From NCBI GenBank assembly GCA_900546645.1, contig URDR01000063.1:1-18240 (forward strand): a stretch of 18,240 nt of DNA. The letters are read 5' to 3'. Below are positions 1-8,549 of this stretch, piece by piece; position 1 is the first letter of the stretch, and every line of letters begins with the position of its first letter. Position numbers and translations under genes: made by a program. This DNA is from an uncultured Bacteroides sp. GTDB taxonomy: Bacteria; Bacteroidota; Bacteroidia; Bacteroidales; Bacteroidaceae. The notes under the pieces are model-generated. The model had not been told where the DNA came from, searched no databases, and saw nothing but the letters and a program-made list of their open reading frames with translations.

Positions 1-4
1 GTCC

Positions 5-38
5 GTCTCGTGGGCTCGGAGATGTGTATAAGAGACAG
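5..38 (+). other. Nextera (Tn5) sequencing adapter, not genomic
   Basis: These 34 bases match, from memory, the Illumina Nextera read-2 transposase adapter. They begin GTCTCGTGGGCTCGG and end in the 19-bp Tn5 mosaic end (20-38, ending AAGAGACAG). Bases 1-4 are probably also artefact. Genomic sequence starts at about 39, so nothing should be inferred about what lies to the left. Confidence 0.96.
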
Positions 39-546
39 CCTATATATAGGTATTAGATGCGTTTTTATACCCAAAAAATGGTATTTTTATAATCTTTTGT
101 AATATCTAATTTTGCGTCCTAAAATAGATCTTTTATCGAAGAGAGATACAGTTTCCTTATATTTGAACTGGGGCTTCTGTAAAGTGCGATAAATATGAGG
201 CTGGAACGGAGCTATCAGAAGAATTTTGGAGAAAATCCGTTTTTTAACTTAGTTAGATCTATCAATGAAAATATAAGTATTTATCTGCGTTGTATTAAGA
301 TATAGCATATCAGAACTACAACCATCCCGTTTTTTATTTAGATTTGCAGTTTGCTTTTAATCACTCAAGATCCGTATTACTATGTATGGAACTTAAATAA
401 AGTACTAATATATATTGGATTTTCCTAAATATAATGCAGTTGCTATATTGTTAGACAACAGACGGTTGAGGTCTGTGAGATTATGCAACGGCACCAACAA
501 AAACAACATGTATTTTTAATAATTTTAGTTTTGTTACACACAATGG
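39..546. other. AT-rich upstream region without a supported gene
   Basis: About 500 AT-rich bases with no reading frame that looks coding on either strand. A TAATTTTG at 107-114 resembles a Bacteroides -7 box but has no good -33 partner. There is one short inverted repeat at 458-476. The left end is cut by adapter, so a gene further upstream may be missing. Confidence 0.6.
458..476. repeat. Short inverted repeat upstream of the operon promoter
   Basis: ACAGAC (458-463) and GTCTGT (471-476) are perfectly complementary around a 7-base loop. The repeat lies about 70 bases upstream of the -33 element of the receptor promoter, where an operator could sit. No T-run follows, so it is not a terminator. 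A six-base stem can arise by chance, and any regulatory role is inference. Confidence 0.3.
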
Positions 547-579
547 TTTGTTTTAATTTAAAATTTACATATAATTTTG
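547..579 (+). promoter_or_regulatory. Bacteroides-type promoter of the six-gene operon
   Basis: TTTG at 547-550 and TAATTTTG at 572-579 match the Bacteroides -33 (TTTG) and -7 (TAnnTTTG) consensus, separated by 21 bases, which is within the usual 19-21. The transcript should begin near 585, about 20 bases before the ATG at 606. This supports 606 as the true start, because the longer frame opening at 483 would contain the promoter. No comparable promoter was noticed in the short gaps between the later genes. Confidence 0.72.
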
Positions 580-605
580 CATTGTTAATAAATATGATGT
601 TACTT

Positions 606-3467
606 ATGAAAAAAGGTATTTTGGGGTGTAATATTATATACTTGTTTATACTTATTTGCATAGGAATTGCCCTCCCTATCAAATCGCAAAACAATTACAA
701 AGTAAAACTTACAGGCACTGTTTATGAGTACGACCACAACAACAAGCGTTTGCCTTTAGAATTTGCAGCTGTGTCTATTCCTGAAATTGCACTAGGGACA
801 ACCTCTGATGAAAATGGTAGATACATACTGGAAAACGTACCTACTGGTAAAATTCGTATGCAAATTCAATATTTGGGCAAAGTCTCCATTGACACCTTAA
901 TAAATGTAAATAAGGATTTGGTTCTTAATTTTACAATGAGGAATGAGGATTTTAAGTTGAAAGAAGTTACAGTAACTGCAACCAACAGCCGTTCAGGCAA
1001 ATCCACATCTTCTCACATTTCCCGCTCTGCTATGGACCATATGCAAGCGACCAGTTTATATGATGTAATGTCATTGATGCCAGGTGGAATTTCACAGAAT
1101 CAAGATATGAGTTCGGCACAACAGATTAACATCCGTCAAGTTTCCAGTTCCAGTGGTCCGGAAGCTCCGATGAATGCTATGGGCACCGCAATAATTCGTG
1201 ATGGTGCCCCCATCTCAAATAATGCTAATCTATCTGCGATGAGCCCTACGGTATTAAGTGGTACGGAAACACCCGCTTCATTGGCCGGAGGTGCCTCGCC
1301 GGCTGGTGGAACCGATGTTCGTAGTATTTCTACTGAAAATATAGAGTCTATACAAATCGTTCGTGGTATCCCTTCTGTTGAATATGGTGATCTGACCTCA
1401 GGAGCAGTAATTATTAATACAAAAGCTGGTCGTGAGCCGCTACGTGTCAAAGCAAAAGCCAATCCCAATATCTATCAGGTGTCTATGGGAACCGGTTTTG
1501 AACTTGGAAAAAAGAAAGGCGCTTTAAATGTAAGTGCAGATTATGCTTATAATACGAATAATCCAATATCCAGTTACCAGCACTATCAGCGTGCCACAAC
1601 AAAGTTGCTCTATTCAAATACTTTCTTTAATAATAAGTTACGTACCAATTCCAGCTTTGATTTTATTTATGGTAAGGATCAACGTGAACGTAATCCTGAT
1701 GATGAACAAACTAAAACAGCTTCGGAAGGCCGCGATATAGGTTTTACTTTGAATACCAATGGTACATGGAATATAAATAAGGGCTGGTTAAAAACACTAC
1801 GCTATGTATTGTCAGGTACGTATATGGATAAAGACAGTTATTATGAAACCGTATACAGTTCTGCTACATCTCCTTATTCCATGACCACTACAAACGGTGC
1901 GGTACTTAGTAACTTTGCAGGTCAGCATATCTATGATGCCAATGGTAATCAAATTACTAATTTTGGACCGGAAGACATAAATCATTATGCTGTTTATCTA
2001 CCAAGCAGCTATTTGGGACACTATGAGATCGATAGTCGTGAAGTTAATTTGTTTGCTAAAGTGACGAGTTCTCTATTCAAGGCGAGCGGTCATGTAAACA
2101 ACCGCATCTTGATTGGTGCGGATTTCCGGAGTGACGGTAACGTTGGTAAAGGAAAAACTTATGACCCAAGTACTCCTCCTTATCGTAGTCAATACGGTCA
2201 TAATTCATCTTTCCGTCCACGTAACTATAAGGATATTCCTTTCATTAACCAATTTGGTGCATATGTGGAAGATAATTTCAAATGGTCCATAAGCGGTACG
2301 CATGATTTGAACATTCAGGCTGGTGTGCGTTATGATCATACCTCAGTAGTAGGAGGCATTTTCTCGCCACGTGTAAATGCATCCATTGATTTGATTCCGA
2401 ATCTATTAAGTCTTCAGGGAGGTTACGGTATTGCTGCAAAGATGCCTTCTCTTCTCTATTTATATCCAGAAAATGCATATTTTGAATATATCAATATAAA
2501 TGAGCTTACCAATGAAAATATTCCGGAAAGCCAGCGCTTGTTTATGACTACCACAGAAGTTCGGCAAGTAGATAACTCAGATTTGAAGATTGCCCAAAAT
2601 CATAAAGCAGAAGTCGGTTTTAATTTACGAGTGGGTAAAACCAATCTGAATGTAATAGCTTATAAGGAGCGTCTGAAGGATGGTTATGTAATGAGCCAAA
2701 CCTTCAACACCTTCAATACATTTATCTACAATGAATACCAGCGCACAGAAAACGGGATAGAGCTTAGTAGTAGCCTACCGGTATTGTCTACTTATGCAAA
2801 ACCAACTAATAATTTAAATATAGAAACTAAAGGTTTAGAATTTGATTTGAATATCGGACGTATTGATGCTATCCGTACGGCCTTCCAAATAAATGGCTCA
2901 TGGATGCGTACTAAGAGTTGGCGTCAGGGTTATAGCTTCTATGACAATAGCGAAGATGCTGCTTCAGCCCGTAAACCGGTGGCCATTTATTCTCAAGAAG
3001 GCAATGCAAGTTACAAACAACAATTTGTAACGACTTTACGTGCCACTCACAATATCCCGCGTATCGGTTTTGTTGTTACGATGACAGCACAAGCTATTTG
3101 GCAGCAGTCTAATTGGAATACATTTGGAAACGATTCTATACCTGTGGGCTATTTAGCATTGGAAGATGCGTCTGTAAATATGTTTCCCAAGGGGAAATAT
3201 ACCACTACCCAGCAAGTAAAGGATGCAGGATATGGATATATGTTGAATAATGTAAGTCATAATAATGCTATAAAAGAATCATACAGTCCTTATTTTTGTT
3301 TTAACTTGAATGTAACTAAAGAAATTAGCAATATGCTACGTGTTTCTTTCTTTGCCAACAATATGTTCAGAAGTTATCCGCGCAGAGAATCCAAACGTAA
3401 TCCGGGTTCATATATTCAATTGAATAACCGATTTTTCTTTGGGCTGGAATTATCACTCACTTTATAA
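606..3467 (+). CDS. TonB-dependent outer-membrane receptor
   Basis: A 953-residue TonB-dependent transporter that moves an unknown ligand across the outer membrane using energy from the TonB-ExbBD complex. The start at 606 gives a clear signal peptide (MKKG, hydrophobic core, ending KSQ near residue 28); the frame is open from 483 but the promoter lies inside that extension. After the signal comes a carboxypeptidase-regulatory-like beta-sandwich (about 32-115, with a GTTSDENGRY motif). A TonB-box-like LKEVTVTA follows at about 118-125, then a plug domain (from about 146, LYDVMSLMPGG, later IQIVRGIPSVEYGDLTSGAV) and a 22-strand-type barrel to the C-terminus. It is somewhat shorter than SusC proteins, and no SusD gene follows. 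Instead a DUF4876 lipoprotein starts 13 bases downstream and may be its surface partner. The family call is secure; the ligand is unknown. Confidence 0.93.
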   Translation: MKKGILGCNIIYLFILICIGIALPIKSQNNYKVKLTGTVYEYDHNNKRLPLEFAAVSIPEIALGTTSDENGRYILENVPTGKIRMQIQYLGKVSIDTLINVNKDLVLNFTMRNEDFKLKEVTVTATNSRSGKSTSSHISRSAMDHMQATSLYDVMSLMPGGISQNQDMSSAQQINIRQVSSSSGPEAPMNAMGTAIIRDGAPISNNANLSAMSPTVLSGTETPASLAGGASPAGGTDVRSISTENIESIQIVRGIPSVEYGDLTSGAVIINTKAGREPLRVKAKANPNIYQVSMGTGFELGKKKGALNVSADYAYNTNNPISSYQHYQRATTKLLYSNTFFNNKLRTNSSFDFIYGKDQRERNPDDEQTKTASEGRDIGFTLNTNGTWNINKGWLKTLRYVLSGTYMDKDSYYETVYSSATSPYSMTTTNGAVLSNFAGQHIYDANGNQITNFGPEDINHYAVYLPSSYLGHYEIDSREVNLFAKVTSSLFKASGHVNNRILIGADFRSDGNVGKGKTYDPSTPPYRSQYGHNSSFRPRNYKDIPFINQFGAYVEDNFKWSISGTHDLNIQAGVRYDHTSVVGGIFSPRVNASIDLIPNLLSLQGGYGIAAKMPSLLYLYPENAYFEYININELTNENIPESQRLFMTTTEVRQVDNSDLKIAQNHKAEVGFNLRVGKTNLNVIAYKERLKDGYVMSQTFNTFNTFIYNEYQRTENGIELSSSLPVLSTYAKPTNNLNIETKGLEFDLNIGRIDAIRTAFQINGSWMRTKSWRQGYSFYDNSEDAASARKPVAIYSQEGNASYKQQFVTTLRATHNIPRIGFVVTMTAQAIWQQSNWNTFGNDSIPVGYLALEDASVNMFPKGKYTTTQQVKDAGYGYMLNNVSHNNAIKESYSPYFCFNLNVTKEISNMLRVSFFANNMFRSYPRRESKRNPGSYIQLNNRFFFGLELSLTL

Positions 3468-3480
3468 TGTTTAGGAAGTT

Positions 3481-4752
3481 ATGAAAAAATATTTAATATA
3501 TTTGTTTACATTGGCAAGTACCCTTTTGATAGGATGCGATTCGTTCAGGGACATGTCTGGCACAGCAGAAGTGAATCCTATCACAGTGGATGTATATTTG
3601 GATATTACCGTTGAAAATATATCCACACTGAAAGATCTGACTGTAAAGTTCGACAATTACGATGAAGATTTACATTATGTAAAAGAAGTAACTGATAATA
3701 GTGTGAAAGTTGACGGAATTATCCCCGGAATTTATTCGGTAACAGTATCCGGTACAGCGATCGATACAGAAAACAATGAATACTACATCAATGGCAATTC
3801 TGTAAATGCGGCATTATTTAAGCATGGTAGCGCATTGAATATTGAAGTACAAGGGCTTAAAGTGAGCCCATTAATATTCAAGGAGATTTATTATTGCGGT
3901 AGCCGTCCGGAAAAAGGAGGAGTCTATTTCCGAGACCAGTTCTATGAGATATACAATAACTCTGCTGACATTTTGTATTTGGACGGTATTTATTTCGCAA
4001 ATTTAACTCCGGGTACAGCTACCACTAAATTACCTATTTGGCCGGAAGCGGACGGTAATAATTATGCATATGGAGAACGTGTGTGGAAATTTCCAGGAAA
4101 TGGAACCGAATATCCGTTAGCGCCAGGTGAATCTTGCATCATTTCTCAATTTGCCGCTAACCATCAGTTGGACATCTATAACCCTCAAAGTCCTATAGAC
4201 GGCAGTAGTTCTGAGTTTGAGTTTAATATGAATAATCCAAACTTCCCTGACCAGGCAGCTTATGATATGCAACATGTTTTCTACCAAGGAAAAGCAGAGA
4301 TGGGAAGTATACCACAATATTTGACATCCGTATTCGGAGGTGCTTATGTGATTTTTCGTGTTCCTGAAGGAGAAGCTTGGGATCCGGTCAACGATGAAAA
4401 TATGAAGACAACAGATCTTAGCAAACCGAACAGCAATGTTTATTATGCAAAAATACCTATTAAATATGTATTGGATGCTGTTGAAGCAGTAAACAATGAG
4501 TCAAAGATGAATGCAAAACGTGTCCCCGGTGTACTTGATGCAGGTATTACTTGGGTAGGAGCTACTTATTGCGGTTTAGGTATTGCTCGCAAATTGTCCA
4601 CAGACGAAGAAGGTAATCCTATTATTCGCGAAGAAACAGGTACATATATATATCAGGATACAAACAACAGTACGGATGACTTTGAACGTGGCGTTGTTCC
4701 TGTAATGCGTCGTAATGGAGCAAAAATGCCTTCATGGAATCACACATTGTAA
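3481..4752 (+). CDS. DUF4876-type surface or periplasmic lipoprotein
   Basis: A 423-residue lipoprotein. A short signal peptide ends in a lipobox LLIGC, with Cys19 as the predicted acylated residue. Residues after the Cys (DSFRDM) do not form an obvious K(D/E)2-type Bacteroides surface-export signal, so its side of the membrane is uncertain. Residues about 30-125 look like a beta-sandwich. The middle part (about 134-230) has a lamin-tail-like pattern: an EIYYCG strand, YEIYNNSADILYLDGIYF, then PLAPGESCIIS. I recognise the whole as DUF4876-like from memory. It sits where SusD-like proteins usually sit, directly after the receptor, so a ligand-capture role is inferred. No enzymatic motif was seen. 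Confidence 0.78.
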   Translation: MKKYLIYLFTLASTLLIGCDSFRDMSGTAEVNPITVDVYLDITVENISTLKDLTVKFDNYDEDLHYVKEVTDNSVKVDGIIPGIYSVTVSGTAIDTENNEYYINGNSVNAALFKHGSALNIEVQGLKVSPLIFKEIYYCGSRPEKGGVYFRDQFYEIYNNSADILYLDGIYFANLTPGTATTKLPIWPEADGNNYAYGERVWKFPGNGTEYPLAPGESCIISQFAANHQLDIYNPQSPIDGSSSEFEFNMNNPNFPDQAAYDMQHVFYQGKAEMGSIPQYLTSVFGGAYVIFRVPEGEAWDPVNDENMKTTDLSKPNSNVYYAKIPIKYVLDAVEAVNNESKMNAKRVPGVLDAGITWVGATYCGLGIARKLSTDEEGNPIIREETGTYIYQDTNNSTDDFERGVVPVMRRNGAKMPSWNHTL

Positions 4753-4775
4753 TAATTAACTAAAAAGACAGAACA

Positions 4776-6338
4776 ATGAAAAAACAATATATGAACTATA
4801 TGAAAAGCTGCCTGCTGGTAATGATAGCCTGCCTTGTAAGTATGGTGGGAGCGGCACAGGGCTTCTCTCCCGCCGCTATGGAACAATTGAAAACAAGACG
4901 ACTATGGTCTCATTCACAGAATGCTGCCGGTATGCCATTCGATGATATTCAGAATTATTCGAATGTTATATTGGGATATGACTTACAGGACGGAAACTAT
5001 TGCCGTCCGCAAGAGGGGCAGAAAGAGGCTATCGTAGGTGTATCCAGTGAAGGCTTTATCAATCTGAAAAATGCATATGTGTGGGGAGCATTTAATTTTG
5101 CACAAAAAAATCTGACAGATGCCGGATATAACGCCTCCATTGCCGATCCATTCAGGGGAATGCCTTACTATGTCGCAGACCAGCACTTAAGTAAATGGAG
5201 AAATCAATATTACGATCTGAAGTTTCGTGCAGCTACTCCTTTACTTGGTAATCATTGGGCATTGGGGTTGGAAGGTAATTATGTAGCTACATTAGCTGCC
5301 AAACAGCGCGACCCGCGTGTGGATACCCGTTTTTATACGCTGGGACTGACGCCGGGGATTACTTACAAGTTGAATAATTCACACAAGTTTGGTGCAAGTT
5401 TCAAGTATAGTTCTATCAAGGAAGACTCAAGAATGAGTAATGTCAACTCTTATGTGGATCAGGACTATTATATATTATACGGTTTGGGAACAGCCATAAA
5501 AGGAATAGGCAGCGGTGTAACCAGCAATTATATTGGAGACCGTTTCGGTGGAGCTCTCCAGTACAACTTCAGTATGCCCTCTTTCAATTTACTGCTTGAG
5601 GGCAGTTACGATGTAAAAGCGGAAACTGTTCAGCAGAGCTATACGACTCCTAAAAAAATAGCCGGTGTAAAAGATAAAACTGCTCATGTTTCTTTAACGA
5701 TGATTCAGGAAGGAAAGGACTATACCAATTATATGAGAACCACATATACAAATCGTAACATCGATGGTATTCAGTATATTTCTCAACGCGATAACTCTGA
5801 ATCACAAAGTGGCTGGGTGGAATTATATAATAACATCCGTTCTACGTACAAGGCACAAACCGCTTCTCTTAATTATGCATTAAGCAGAAACCGCGGGAAT
5901 GAATATAGTTGGAAAGCAGAATTAAATGTGAATTATACCAAGCAAGACGATGGATATTTAATGCCTAATTCTGTACAGAATGCAGAAAATTTATCTTTAG
6001 GCTTAGGTGGCAAAAAAAATTTTGTTTTAGGCAATAGTTTGAATCGCAGGCTTTTAATAGATGTTCATGTTGCGTATAACAATAATCTGGGAGGTGAATA
6101 TGTATATGGTGGCAGCCATGCAGACTATCCAACTGTAACCGAATTACAACAAGGGCTGACTAATTATTATACCTGTGATTACTATCGTATTGGCGGGTCG
6201 ATAACGTATTCGCAACAAGTCAGAGAAAACAGACGTATGAACTTATTTGCAAAAGTTGTATTCGATCGTGTAAATACCTCTGACTATGATTATGATGGGC
6301 GTACTCATTTATCGATAAGTTTAGGATGTAATTTTTAA
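4776..6338 (+). CDS. Outer-membrane beta-barrel protein, DUF6850-like
   Basis: A 520-residue exported protein. The signal peptide runs to about residue 27-28 (hydrophobic LLVMIACLVSMVGA, then AQG). The rest is rich in alternating aromatic and polar strands such as NAYVWGAFNFAQKNL, HWALGLEGNYVATL and KFGASFKYSS. The chain ends SISLGCNF, with a terminal Phe as expected for BAM-assembled outer-membrane barrels. I recognise it as probably the DUF6850 family, which tends to occur beside TonB-dependent receptors in Bacteroidales. It follows the lipoprotein by 23 bases in the same operon. A role as a second pore or partner barrel for the transporter is inference. No catalytic motif was seen. Confidence 0.75.
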   Translation: MKKQYMNYMKSCLLVMIACLVSMVGAAQGFSPAAMEQLKTRRLWSHSQNAAGMPFDDIQNYSNVILGYDLQDGNYCRPQEGQKEAIVGVSSEGFINLKNAYVWGAFNFAQKNLTDAGYNASIADPFRGMPYYVADQHLSKWRNQYYDLKFRAATPLLGNHWALGLEGNYVATLAAKQRDPRVDTRFYTLGLTPGITYKLNNSHKFGASFKYSSIKEDSRMSNVNSYVDQDYYILYGLGTAIKGIGSGVTSNYIGDRFGGALQYNFSMPSFNLLLEGSYDVKAETVQQSYTTPKKIAGVKDKTAHVSLTMIQEGKDYTNYMRTTYTNRNIDGIQYISQRDNSESQSGWVELYNNIRSTYKAQTASLNYALSRNRGNEYSWKAELNVNYTKQDDGYLMPNSVQNAENLSLGLGGKKNFVLGNSLNRRLLIDVHVAYNNNLGGEYVYGGSHADYPTVTELQQGLTNYYTCDYYRIGGSITYSQQVRENRRMNLFAKVVFDRVNTSDYDYDGRTHLSISLGCNF

Positions 6339-6368
6339 TGCTACATAACGAAATCTATATTACAAAAC

Positions 6369-8543
6369 ATGCGTAAATTAATAACTGGAAGTTTGATGCT
6401 CTGCAGCATATTATCTCTGCGGGCACAGACATTTGTTAAACCGGCTGTGAAAGTAAAGGACACCTCTTTTGCTGTAATTACAGATAAAGGGACATTTCAG
6501 GCTTGTGAAGCCGAGCTTAAAGCCTATCAGGAGATTCTAGGAATGGAAGGGTTGCCTACGTTCATCGTATACAATGAATGGAATAAACCGGAAGATGTAA
6601 AGAAAGTTATTGTTAAGCTCTACAAAAAGGATAAATTGGAAGGAGTGGTATTTGTCGGTGATATCCCTATTCCAATGCTCCGCAAAGCCCAGCATATGAC
6701 TTCCGCTTTTAAAATGGATGAGAAAAACAATGACTGGAGAGATTCTTCAGTGCCCAGCGACCGTTTCTACGATGATTTCGACCTACAATTCGATTTTTTG
6801 AAACAGGACAGTGTCGAAAATAATTTCTTCTATTATAATTTGGCTATAAAATCTCCACAGCAAATTCGGTGTGACATATATTCTGCACGTGTCAAAGCTG
6901 TTGATAACGGCGAAGAACCGCATGCGCAAATCAGCCGCTATTTTAAAAAAGTGGTGGCTGAGCACCAGATAAACAATAAATTAGACCAATTCTTCTCCTA
7001 TACAGGTGATGGCTCTTACTCTAACTCATTGACTGCATGGACACCGGAAACCTTTACTATTCGCGAACAAATGCCGGGCGTATTCGATAAAGAGGGACGG
7101 GCCCGTTTCATCCGTTATAATTTCAGCGATTATCCCAAGGACGATGTCATTAATATGCTGAAACGCACAGATCTGGACTTGTCTATTTTTCATGAGCATG
7201 GTATGCCCGAACGTCAATATCTTTCCGGTAGTCCCGCTACTAATAGGTGGAATGCTCATGTAGATGCAATGAAGTACTATTATCGTGGTTTAGCGCGTAG
7301 AAAGCAAAACAACAAAAAGTCTTTCGACGAAATGCTGGATATGATGAAAAACACATACGGTTTGGACACTACTTGGATTGCAGGCTATGATGATCCCAAA
7401 GTAATTGCAGAAGATTCTTTACTAGACCTGCGCACCGGTATTATCCTGTCGGAAGTTACAGAGTTTAAGCCTAATAGCCGTATGGTAATTTTCGATGCAT
7501 GCTATAATGGTGATTTCCGGGAAAAAGATTACATTGCCGGACGTTATATCATGTCGGAAGGAAAATGCGTAACTACTTTTGCCAATTCAGTCAATGTACT
7601 GCAAGATAAAATGGCAAACGAGATGCTCGGCCTGTTAGGTATGGGAGCACGAGTGGGGCAATGGGCTAAATTGACGAATATTCTCGAATCGCACATTACC
7701 GGTGACCCTACTCTACGTTTTCAATCTATCAATGAGGTAGATGCCAATGCTTTGTTCAAAGAACCATATAGCGAGTCCCGCATGTTGGAGTTATTACAGT
7801 CGCCCTATGCCGACATACAGAATTTTGCTTTGCACAACCTTTATCGCAATGACTATCCGGGTATTTCTGATTTATTAAGAAAAACTTTTGAAACTTCCTC
7901 GTTCATGATGGTACGTTTCACCTGCTTGGCATTGCTTGAGAAGATTAGTGACAAAAACTTCCGGGAAGTCTTACACTTGGCCATTACGGATTCCTATGAA
8001 TTTATTCGTCGCACCTCTGTTCGTATGATGCAACATGTGGGACTGAACGAGTATGTTTATCCGCAAATCAAAGCCTATGTAGAAGACAACCTATCCGAGC
8101 GTGTGGCATTTAATGTGAGTTTGGGGCTTCAAGTCTTTGATCAGGCAGCCGTACAGGCGGCAATTGATAAAGTAATGGCTGAGACCTATGTGTTGCAAGA
8201 CAAGGAGGAGATGCGTAAGGTTTTGGAGAATGCCAATAATAGTCGTAGCATGCAAAAAGAGTTATTAAGCAAAGAAACTTCCGAACGTTGGCGCATCCTT
8301 TATTGCAATTCTCTGAAAAATCATATGGCACATGCCTGTGTAGACGGCCTCTTGGCTTTACTTACCGACTCCAGTGAAAGTGAAAAGCTAAAAACCTGTT
8401 TATTGGAGGCTTTTGCTTGGTTCACTCATTCTTATCGGAAGCCTGACATCCTTCGGGTATGCGATCAACTGAGAAAAGATAAGAGCTTATCCGAGAACCT
8501 TCGTGAAGAAGCCGACCGTACATATTACAGACTTAAAAATTAA
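6369..8543 (+). CDS. Gingipain-like (C25) protease with HEAT-like repeats, copy 1
   Basis: A 724-residue exported protein. The signal peptide ends LRAQ at residue 20. Residues about 33-105 form an alpha/beta N-domain (FAVITDK, then EGVVFVGDIPIP). SVPSDRFYDDFD (127-138) and IYSARVK (170-176) match the family pattern around the first half of a gingipain-type fold. The predicted dyad is His277 in FHEHGMP and Cys378 in FDACYNGDF, followed by GDPTLRF (445-451), as in peptidase C25 of clan CD. About 100 residues separate His and Cys, against 33 in gingipains as I recall, implying a helical insertion. From about 470 to the end is a HEAT-like helical array (SPYADIQ, DSYEFIRR). No type IX secretion tail is present, so the periplasm is the likely location. 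It is the first of three tandem paralogs, 30 bases after the barrel gene. The fold call is fairly strong; activity is unproven. Confidence 0.8.
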   Translation: MRKLITGSLMLCSILSLRAQTFVKPAVKVKDTSFAVITDKGTFQACEAELKAYQEILGMEGLPTFIVYNEWNKPEDVKKVIVKLYKKDKLEGVVFVGDIPIPMLRKAQHMTSAFKMDEKNNDWRDSSVPSDRFYDDFDLQFDFLKQDSVENNFFYYNLAIKSPQQIRCDIYSARVKAVDNGEEPHAQISRYFKKVVAEHQINNKLDQFFSYTGDGSYSNSLTAWTPETFTIREQMPGVFDKEGRARFIRYNFSDYPKDDVINMLKRTDLDLSIFHEHGMPERQYLSGSPATNRWNAHVDAMKYYYRGLARRKQNNKKSFDEMLDMMKNTYGLDTTWIAGYDDPKVIAEDSLLDLRTGIILSEVTEFKPNSRMVIFDACYNGDFREKDYIAGRYIMSEGKCVTTFANSVNVLQDKMANEMLGLLGMGARVGQWAKLTNILESHITGDPTLRFQSINEVDANALFKEPYSESRMLELLQSPYADIQNFALHNLYRNDYPGISDLLRKTFETSSFMMVRFTCLALLEKISDKNFREVLHLAITDSYEFIRRTSVRMMQHVGLNEYVYPQIKAYVEDNLSERVAFNVSLGLQVFDQAAVQAAIDKVMAETYVLQDKEEMRKVLENANNSRSMQKELLSKETSERWRILYCNSLKNHMAHACVDGLLALLTDSSESEKLKTCLLEAFAWFTHSYRKPDILRVCDQLRKDKSLSENLREEADRTYYRLKN

Positions 8544-8549
8544 TTGGCC

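Noticed and set aside
483..605. N-terminal extension of the TonB-dependent receptor frame
   Set aside because: The promoter at 547-579 lies inside it, and only the ATG at 606 gives a normal signal peptide at the N-terminus.
443..694. Minus-strand open frame over the operon promoter
   Set aside because: It is antisense to the promoter and signal peptide, is low in complexity and has no recognisable protein features.
1136..1468. Minus-strand 110-codon frame inside the receptor gene
   Set aside because: It is a shadow of the plug domain coding sequence, which has clear family motifs on the plus strand.
8544..8549. TTG start for protease copy 2
   Set aside because: It adds only two residues ahead of a good ATG (8550) and follows the previous stop with no spacing.
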